From assembly GCA_021234155.1 (NCBI GenBank), contig JAJEKV010000675.1, positions 56,172 through 120,171 on the forward strand: DNA of 64,000 bases, in the 5' to 3' direction. Position 1 is the stretch's first letter, and each line of letters begins with the position of its first letter. The position numbers and the translations under genes were made by a program. The notes below the pieces were generated by a model. The model was not told the DNA's origin, did no database searches, and saw only the letters and a list, made by a program, of their open reading frames with translations. Below are positions 55,375 through 64,000 of the stretch, piece by piece. The stretch comes from Isoetes taiwanensis. Lineage: Eukaryota; Streptophyta; Lycopodiopsida; Isoetales; Isoetaceae.

Positions 55375-57474
55375 AATGGTCGTCCTGCACCAACCGCTTC
55401 TTCAAATTCGGACTCAGAGCTACAAGGTGATGAGGCTTAGCAGAGATCTCTCATGAAGCTAGCTATGGAGATTCATGGTGCAATATAAAGAGTAGGCTTT
55501 CTAAGGAAGGTTATTTCTGCAAATGAATGAGGTTATTTCTGCAAATGAATATGGTTATTTCTGCAAATGAATATGGGCTTCATTTTGGGTCTACAACAAA
55601 AGTACTGCCTTTAACAACAGCGGAGATGCACAAAGAATATTTATTACCAGCAAAGAAGTTTCCAACGTGAAGTCTGTTAGAACAAATTTCACAAATTAGC
55701 GGGAGGCCTTCTAATATCAAGGAAAAATTAGTCTGCTCCTTCGGGTAGCCTTTGCATGAGATTTTAGGATTTGCTTCTTCAGATCAATCATAAAGCATAC
55801 CCTGGGCACAGATTCCTGTTAAAATTCTAAAGTGATAAATTCACCAACCAGATACAATGCCTTCAAGGCATCTTCATTCCAGTACTTACAGCTTAGGCCT
55901 TTGAACAAGCCCCACATTGGAAATAAAATGGCATCAGGACAATCTGGATTAAACTTGGCTCTCCATCTCAGGAGATAGAATTCCCTTTGTTCACGTGAGA
56001 TGAATCCTCTTCTCAAAGATATCTCCACATCCCTAGGAGAATTAGTTTTTGCCACAAAATAAGCATTCCTCCAGTCAAATGAATTGAGGAAGAGATGGAG
56101 CCCTGCAGATTCTTTCCATTGCCCTCCTCATGACTGCTAAGGTAGGCGACCCTCTTACTATGCATCCAGTAACACCAAGCATATCCAGTTTCCTAATTCT
56201 ATTTGCAACCACAGATAGGTGTAAAGAAAGCTCTCCATGTTTTTTGCTTCCACCTCTTGGGACTTCCATAACATCCTCCTGATCCATTACCTTAGTTGGA
56301 GCAGCCATCCCTCCAACGATTAACTCTTTACCTCCTTTCATATAACTCAACATGGACATTAGCTCGCAGGCAATTTCAGTGGAACCAAGAGTTGTTGGAT
56401 CGATAACTCCTGTCAACTCACGAAGAAGTGATTGTTTGTTTGCTACAAACCATCTAGCGGTGACACCTCCAGCCAAAGAAAATAGGTGCATTAAAAATTC
56501 TTTTTCCTCAAGAAAGGGGATCCACAGCTCTCTAGTAGTTCACCCCAGAATGTGTAATCCGAGCACATGATTGTTATAAGTTAGGATAAGAACCTACCTC
56601 AAGACAACTCAAAGATGTGATTGCCGTTACTGGCTGAGGAGGATTTGGCCATACTTCATTTTTTCATTCTTATGACAAGATAAAAAGATTTAACCAACAA
56701 AGGGCAACTATAGTTGAATCAATAAATTTTAGCGACAATCTATCCTTAGCCCATTCTTTGTGAATGGCCTCACTATTGCCTGGGTATTCGGCTAGCCAAC
56801 TTTCAACAAGAAGCTGGGATATCTCAGGCATTACTCCTGCTTCACCAATAAATAGATGATCTGGGAAGAATCTTCCCTCAATCAGGGCCTTCCACAGCTT
56901 TGTAATACTGCCCTCAAGCCAACCGCATGAGATATATTAGAATTGTCGATAGTTTTTAGGAGATTCTTTACACTCAGATTAGTTGCGGTATGTAGGAATC
57001 GTTTCATATCAATTGTACAATATACCATAGCTTTAACCTTTTCTTAATGCACTCCATTATTAACTTCATATTTGGCTATATTTTGAGAAAATTAGGAACT
57101 TGTGGAAGAGACTTACTTTATCAAACTCGCATCTTGATAAAGTCTGTTACGATTGTATGAGGATTTGAAATGTTATATGTACATGTATCATTTACTTTCT
57201 ATATCTTAACAATTATCAATTTTTTTTCAACAATCACTTATTATGTTGTAGGCTTTTAAGGGAGCGGGGAAATCATACTTCACGAAATGTTGGCAATTAT
57301 GATGCTTTTGTAAAAATAGAACGAGTTACTTTTTTTTTTCCATTTATTTTGATATATGTTTTGAGAATATTTGTAGCTCCATTCTTACACGGTAGTGAAT
57401 TTTAGATAAACTGTCGAGTGCCATTTGTTGGTCATGTTGTAGTCCTAAATTTGAGCTCGACATTTCTTCTCGGA
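55315..57474. repeat. Right arm of the long inverted repeat (partner 1-2420)
   Basis: Reverse complement of 1-2420 apart from the left-arm insertion at 299-728 and small changes. Its outer end, at about 57474, is also the boundary of the AT-rich element at 57421-59300. Confidence 0.9.
55819..56491 (-). pseudogene. DUF4283-type domain remnant, right arm
   Basis: The first frame (56075-56491) includes ANRIRKLDMLGVTGCIVRGS and ERICRAPSLPQF. The second (55819-56055) includes RWRAKFNPDCPDAILFPMW and LSCKYWNEDALKALYLVGEF. They are in different frames, joined near 56060. An N-terminal stretch (ELMSMLSYMKGGKELIVGG) is open here but broken in the left arm, so the right copy is slightly better preserved. 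It matches DUF4283 in retroelement ORF1-like proteins. Confidence 0.65.
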
Positions 57475-59300
57475 CTTGGACATAAGGTAACTGCGTTACA
57501 TGCATATGATAGTATTAAAATATGAGACTTTTGATGAGTTTTTTTCTATTTTTTAGTGCTCCCTTGACTTGAAAACAACTCGCTTTTGAGTGGCAAAGAG
57601 GATGATGACATGTTTAACAAAATTTGAATTTATTCAAATCTAATAGATATATGTGAGGATAAAATGATAAAATTATATGTAATTTTACTCTTATTGATAA
57701 AAATTTAAAATTACTTTCTAAACTAATTTTCATTCTAATCTATTTAAAATTAAATTTTGATCTAAGATAAATTTTGTATGATTAAAATGGTATTTTTTAA
57801 AAATATTTAAAGAAAGTTCTAAATTGATATTAATTAAATGATTACATTTATGTCTAAACTATGTATCATTATGTTTATGTTTCAATTTAAAAAAAAAAAT
57901 TGAATAGTTTATTATTGATTTATTCAATATTTATTATTAAACCAGTAACTTTATCATTTAATTAATTTCAACCTAAAACTTTTCTTAAAGTGTTTTAAAA
58001 AATATAAAAATCTGTAAATTGTGAAAATTCTCATAATATTTTTAAGTTATCACTTATCAAACCATGGAATATCATTTAGAAATTATCATGATTGCCAAAT
58101 TTTAAATTTGTTAAATCGCTGAAAATTGAAATCTTATATCCTTGAAATATTTAATTCTAAATAGATAAAATTTGTTTGAAAAAAAAATTTATACTTTAAT
58201 AACTATTAAAGTGTTTATTTAAAGATAAACTTATATAATTAGAACTTATAAAAAGCATATCTTAAATATATACATATGCTTACTATACATATAATATCAA
58301 AAGCATATCTAAATTGACAAAAAAAGAATGTCAACACATTTATCGAGATAACTGTAAGTAAAGGAAAAGGAGAACAGGTGCTACAAGCATGATACATGCA
58401 AAGCAAACATAAATAGCACCTGCAATCCCATGCCTATGTGGTATCCCTATGTTATAAATAGGGCATGAAGAAACAGTAAGTCCAAGGGCATACTTTCGAC
58501 ACCACATGTGACCCCTCAAAATTTGGACTTTCACTGTTTTCTCTCTTCAGTCAATTGCCTTGTTCAAAATTATGACAATAAAAATGGCAACAATAATTAG
58601 CCAAACTATAAGCACGGTGACCCATGGCAACGCACCTGATGGTGGTCCAAAAATCACTATTTGTATATAACAGACTAATTGGCACCAACACATGCAAGCT
58701 GGCCTCTAAATAGCGAGAGTTTGATCAGCCTTTGAGATTTCACCTTATATCATTTACATTTGCCATTCTAGAGCTTTCATTGCAGGATGCGGAGGGTAGA
58801 TGCCATTCCTTCTATTGTTCATCATAAAGTTCTGCCCATAATTTTGACATCTAAGAGGAAAAAAAAAACATATTTATTTAAAACCATCTTAGAAAAACAT
58901 AAGGACAATTATCCTTTTAAACAAATATAATTTTCGTCCACACTTTAGGTTCAAACTTAAGTAGTTCTTGTGCGAAACCACGACTTTTAGGCATGTTTAG
59001 CTCTGCAAAAAATAGCAAAACAAATTCAGAATAAGACAAGAACATATTATCAAGTACATAATAATGGGGGGAAAGTAAATAGAACCTTGCAAAAGAGGAA
59101 CTCTATCCATCTTTGCCACTCAAAATTGAGTTGTTTTCAAAGTCAAGGGAGCACTAAAAAATAGAAAAAATCTCATCAAAAGTCTCATATTTTAGTACGA
59201 TCATATGCATGTAACGCAGTTAGCTTATGTCCACGTAAGATATCAAGTCCGAGAAGAAATGTCGAGCTCAGCCAGTGTACAACATGAACGAATAAATGGC
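57421..59300. mobile_element. AT-rich element with about 185-base inverted ends, unit A
   Basis: 57421-57605 and 59109-59300 are reverse complements. The ends run from gccatttgttg... through tctcgga, gcgttacatgcatatgatag and ttttcaagtcaagggagc, to the phrase around gccactcaaa. Between them is about 1.5 kb of very AT-rich, non-coding DNA. Long inverted ends on a non-coding body suggest a non-autonomous DNA transposon. The left end overlaps the outer end of the long inverted-repeat arm, and another end copy lies at 1-53. No clear target-site duplication was seen. Confidence 0.65.
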
Positions 59301-59302
59301 TC

Positions 59303-60709
59303 GCGTTACATGTATATGATAGTATTAAAATATGAGACTTTTGATGAGTTTTTTTTCTATTTTTTAGTACTCCCTTGACTTGAAAACAACTCGCTTTTGA
59401 GTGGCAAAGAGGATGATGACATGTTTAACAAAATTTGAATTTATTCAAATCTAATAGATATACGTGAAGGATAACATGATAAAATTATATGTAATTTTAC
59501 TCTTATTGATAAAAGTATAAAATTACTTTCCAAACTAATTTTCATTCTAATTTATTTAAAATTAAATTTTGATCTAAGATAAATTTTATATGATTAAAAT
59601 GGTATTTTTTCAAAATATTTGAAGAAAGTTCTAAATTTATATTAATTAAATGGTTACATTTATGTTTAAACTATGTATCATTATGTTTATGTTTCGATTT
59701 AAAAAAAAATTGAGTAGTTTATTATTGATTTATTCAATATTTATTATTAAACCATTAACTTTATCATTTAATTGATTTCAACCTAAAACTTTTCTTAAAG
59801 TGTTTTAAAAAATATAAAAATTTGTAAATTGTGAAAATTCTCATAATATTTTTAAGTTATCACTTATCAAACCATCGAATATCACTTAGAAATTACCATG
59901 ATTGCCAAATTTTAAATTTGTTAAATCACTGAAAATTGAAATCTTATATCCTTGAAATATTTAATTTTAAATAGATAAAATTAGTTTGAAAAAGAATTTT
60001 ATACTTTAATAACTATTAAAGTGTTTATTTAAAGATAAACTTATATAATTAGAACTTATAAAAAGCATATCTTAAATATACATATGTTTACTATACATAT
60101 AATATCAAAAACATATCTAAATTGACAAAAAGGAATGTCAACACATTTGTCGAGGATACTTTATATAAGTAAGAAATAAAGGAGAAACAGATCTACAATC
60201 ATGATGCATGCAAAACAAACATAAATAGCACCTGCAATCCATGTCTATGTGGTATCTATCTAAATAGGGCGAAGAAACAGTAAGTCAAGGGCATACTTTT
60301 CGACACCATGTGACCCCTCAAAATTTGGACTTTTCTTGTTTCTCTCTCCGGTCAATTTGCCTTGTTCAAAGGTATGGCAATAAAAATGTATGCAAAACTT
60401 AGCCAAACTATAAACCACGGTGACCCATGTAGCACTTTGATATGGTCCAAAAATCCACTGTTTGTATATAAAAGGCAGTTGGCACCAGCACTTGTAAAAG
60501 TGGCCTCTAAATGGCAGTTTGATCAGCCTCTGAGATTTCGCCTTGTATCATTACATTTTGCATTTCAGAGCTTTCTCATTACAGGATCACGAAGGGGTAG
60601 ATGCCATTCCTTCTATTATTTTATCATAAGGGTTCTGCCCATAATTTTGACATCTAAGAAAAAAAAAAAAAACATATTTATTTAAAACCATCTTAGAAAA
60701 ACATAAGGA
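59303..60709. repeat. Second copy of the AT-rich body, unit B
   Basis: It repeats 57507-58910 in the same orientation, from gcgttacatgtatatgatag to ttagaaaaacataagga, with about 3-5% visible differences and small indels. It begins right after the inverted end of unit A and lacks that end's right-hand part. Confidence 0.85.
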
Positions 60710-60716
60710 AACAAAA

Positions 60717-61335
60717 TGAGTGGCAGAAGGATGATGACATGTTTAACAAAATTTGAATTTTTCAAATCTAATAGATATGTGAAGGATCACATGATAAAAA
60801 TTATATGTAATTTTTAATCTTATTGATAAAAGTATAAAATTACTTTCTAAACTAATTTTCATTCTAATCTATTTAAAATTAAATTTTTGATCTAAGATAA
60901 ATTTTATATGATTAAAATGCTATTTCTTTAAAACATTTAAAAGTTCTAAATTAGTATTAATTAAATGATTACATTTAAGTTTAAATTATGTATCATTATG
61001 TTTTATGTTTTCGATTAAAAACAATTGAATAGTTTTGTTATTGATTTATTCAATATTTATTATTAAGCTTTTCTTAAAGTATTTTAAAAATATAAAAATT
61101 TGTAAGTTAAAATTCTCATAATATTTTAAGTTGTCCTTTTCAAACCATCGAATATCATTTAGAAATTATCATGATTGCCAAATTTTAAATTTGTTAAATC
61201 TTGAAAATTGAAATCTTATATCCTTGAAATATTTAATTCTAAATAGATAAAAATTCGTTTGAAAAAATTATATACTTTAATAACTATTAAAGTGTTTATT
61301 TAAAGAGATAAACTCATATAATTAGAACTTATAAA
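60717..61335. repeat. Third, partial copy of the AT-rich body, unit C
   Basis: It repeats the part from gatgatgacatgtttaacaa to actcatataattagaactta of units A and B, in the same orientation. It joins unit B at aaacaaaatgagtggca, skipping the beginning of the unit. It has more small deletions than A and B. Confidence 0.85.
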
Positions 61336-61429
61336 AATTATATAATAATCAAGGAAGTTTAAACAATGCATATATTCTTATAATGGCATCCTTAGAGTGC
61401 TATCTATTAAATTTGAATAAGTCAAGTTT

Positions 61430-61700
61430 TATTGAATATATCATATAGAGTTCCTCTTTTGCAGGTTCTATTTACTTTCCATCCGTTATTGTACTTGATA
61501 AAAACGTTCTTGTCTTGTTAAATTTTTTTGCTATTTTTTGAGAGCTATATGTACCTAAAAGTCCATTAGTTTTGCACCAAAATTCTGTAACTTTGAACCT
61601 AAGTGTGGGCCGAAAATTATATTTGTTTAGAAGAATAATAATTGTCCTTACGTTTTTTCCCTAAGATGGTTTTAAATAAATATATTTTTCTTTTCCCTTT
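61430..61700. repeat. Inverted copy of the AT-rich element's inner end
   Basis: The reverse complement of this segment matches 58860-59105. It has gagttcctcttttgca, tattgtacttgataaaaacg and ccctaagatggttttaaata in inverted order. It closes the three-unit complex on the right. Confidence 0.8.
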
Positions 61701-63829
61701 TTAGATATTCCTGGGAGCTAATAATGCGGCAATTATTAAAGTCATATGGGCATGCATTGAAAATGCATCCGGCTATTACTACAGAGACGATTATTACACT
61801 TTTCCTAAAGTAAAGAGGCCTATCTTTTGGTTCCATGAATGGCACCCCATTGTGCTAAACAATCTTATATTATAAATTTATGGTGTAAGTGTTGGATCCG
61901 CCCTAAATCAAAGAAATTTGGGATTTAGGGTTAGGAATTAGAATTTAATGGTTGAGATTTGGACACCTAGGAACCCAAAAATAAACAAAAAGTCGTGAGA
62001 GGGTTTTTATTTTAGGAACCAAAAATAAAAAAGTCATTGAGGTTTTTTTTGCTATGGTGACTAGCTACTTTGCTTCAAAGTTTCCATTACATTATCAAAG
62101 GCTCAAATCCGAATCTCGGGTTATGGAAGCAGTAGCTATAGGCTGACTTCTAGCATGTAGCCTACGCCAGCTTGGTGATATGGCAGTTCTTTGGTAAGAC
62201 TTCAAAAACTTTAGGGTTCGTAAGCGGGCCCTGTTTATAGTTCATCGTTTAAGTGCTCAAAAGAATATAGTCCGTGACGCATCTTCGGCCGGTGACCCCG
62301 CGAACCCTTTTGCTTCCTCCATTACTCTATGCATAAGCAGGGAATATGGATCCGATTGGCTGCATCTCGGCTATAGTGAGCATGACATTTTTTTCTCTTT
62401 TTTGTTTTGTCTCGGTTAAGAGCTATTTCTGGTTTTGTGTTCTATTATAACTTTGTGTTTTTTACATTTTGGTTACCACGGTAGGAATCTTACCTCAGCG
62501 AACCCATATAGGGCCATAAATATTGTAGATCGATTGATGGAATTACAGGAAGAATAGGTATATATTTAGTTCTTTGGTGATTAAGGATGAAGAATATGAT
62601 TTGGGCTAGGAGTTGAGGATGAAGGGGCTTGAACAGAACTTTAGGGGGCATTCTTTTCCTTTATCCATTTCAAATCCCAAAAGGCCTTCCATCCCGGAAA
62701 TATTACCCGAGGAGATGCGTTTTCTTTTTTCAAAGTATCCACATTACCCGAGGGAAAAGTAGGTAGGTATCTGTGAAATGTTTGTGATGTGAAAGCACTA
62801 TGTGAGAATGTCAATGCTATGTCAGTTATATTGTTTGCATTATTTGAATTACACCGTGAGTTTGCATTACATAATTCCTTTTAACATGAACTTTTGTTTC
62901 ATGGTGGCATTGAAGCGCAAAACTTTTAGGTGGAGGATGGTGAAAGCGGTATATTGTCTTGCTCTCTCGACTTTGCATATCGACATGGTGAATGGCTGCA
63001 TGTTTCCACCCTAAATCATTTTGTTAAAACATTAAATTTGCTGTTCTTGATTTTATTTGCGTGATTCGCATAGTTCATGCAAGCACAATTAATCAATGCA
63101 TGCTCTACTTCGATCCTTGCGACTATTCCACAAACATATTGTTAGTTTTTTCATAGCGATGAATATTGTATAAGGACCTGTACAAACCAAAATCATGATC
63201 AATTGCATTTCATTGAGTGAAACTTATATGAATTATCGTGAATTTATTCTAAAAGCGATTGAAAAGAAGATTCCTTTTAAATCCCATATGTGTTAGGGTG
63301 GTATATACTGTTCAGGTGTATGAAGACAAAATGATAATTTTGTCTGTCATTTTTGTGTTCATCTTGGAAAAAGGCACAAGAAAAGGGTGTTCGATGGCAA
63401 TGCAATAATATCTTCGGCGAACATAAGGCCAGTTGGAAGATGTAAGATCTTTTTGATGGCGAAAGTATTTACAACTTACTTCAGGTGCCTTCTCCCTTAT
63501 TACTGATTTAGATATTTTGATTTATCGTGTCAAATTTATACTTGAAATTAATTAACTTGCCGGTTTTGTTCTCAAGGAACACAAAAAGGAAGCTTCTGAA
63601 AAAATGCTTGAAACGCGGAGATGCACATTAATTCTAAATGTTACAAAATGTATGTTATTAGGTGGGCCAACTAAACTTGCCTTGAATCTCTAGGTGCATT
63701 TGATCAATGAACCTAGCAACAATTCCTCCACCTGGCCAAAATGCTTTTATACATTCTTCTTGAGTATTGGCGCTTGCGTTGGGGCCCAAGGCCCCTCAGC
63801 CCACTAAGCGTAAATACTCAGGACTCTCC
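61701..63829. other. Intergenic DNA without a recognised gene
   Basis: Short frames only (for example 62802-63014). Near 61970-62050 the phrase aggaacc(c)aaaaataaa occurs twice, each followed by aaaaagtc. No known domain was found on either strand. Confidence 0.5.
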
Positions 63830-64000
63830 TCAAACATAAAAGGCACTATTTGAGCAATAAAAGGACAACACCACTTTTGCCTTTCCTCCCAAAGCGTAAT
63901 AGGCACTATTAGACTTAAAAAGGCAAAACACCTTTACCTTTTCCTCTAAAGTAGAAAGGCAAAAGCACCTTTTATGCTTTCCATTTTCCTTCTTTTGCCT
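63830..64000. repeat. Degenerate tandem repeat at the window end
   Basis: The phrases aaggcactatt, then aaaaggcaaaacacc and ctttt(g/a)ccttt(t)cctc, recur about every 57-60 bases in two to three copies. The array continues to the window edge and may be longer. Confidence 0.65.

Overview
The window looks like nuclear DNA of a land plant with a large, gene-poor genome full of decayed mobile elements. The evidence is plant-type retroelements (copia, a Ty3 chromovirus, DUF4283-bearing LINEs), several pieces of pentatricopeptide-repeat genes, a piece of a plant receptor-like kinase, and one intact plant-type cytochrome b561/DOMON gene. The mix of transposon families, including a transposase with a DFAENY motif and a LINE reverse transcriptase of a non-L1 look, would fit a conifer or a fern. 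I cannot decide between them from sequence alone. No bacterial, organellar or viral gene was seen.

Layout. Positions 1-2420 are the left arm of a long inverted repeat whose right arm is 55315-57474. Positions 2420-10220 are AT-rich intergenic DNA with tandem repeats, a Helitron-like 3' end and a broken PPR gene. Positions 10224-15318 hold a decayed Ty3/gypsy chromovirus on the minus strand, flanked by direct repeats that also contain a TRIM-like mini-retroelement. Positions 15319-23800 hold a fold-back MITE, a strong hairpin, three LINE fragments, a receptor-kinase fragment, two PPR fragments, two SINE-like copies and one copy of a dispersed 0.79-kb repeat. Positions 26193-31076 are a structurally complete copia element with LTRs, primer-binding site and target-site duplication, but a decayed interior. 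Positions 33199-34365 (minus) carry the only intact, convincing host gene, a cytochrome b561 with a DOMON domain. Positions 35611-40060 are a nearly full LINE with a poly(A) tail. Positions 40851-41190 are an array of palindromes, and 41639-44650 a decayed DDE-type transposase gene. Positions 45122-49230 hold a tandem duplication, further LINE pieces and an FCP1-like phosphatase fragment carrying a tiny poly(A) retro-insertion. Positions 51400-52189 are the inverted partner of 22295-23078. Positions 53200-55374 are the 3' half of a copia element, joined to the right arm of the long inverted repeat. Positions 57421-61700 are an AT-rich repeat complex with inverted ends and three copies of its body. 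The rest, to 64000, has no recognised gene.

How it works together. There is no operon or pathway here. The single likely functional gene encodes a membrane electron-transfer protein. Everything else records insertion, nested insertion, duplication and decay of mobile elements, plus scraps of host genes (PPR, kinase, FCP1-like) lying among them. All domain calls come from reading translated sequence by eye. No database search was run.
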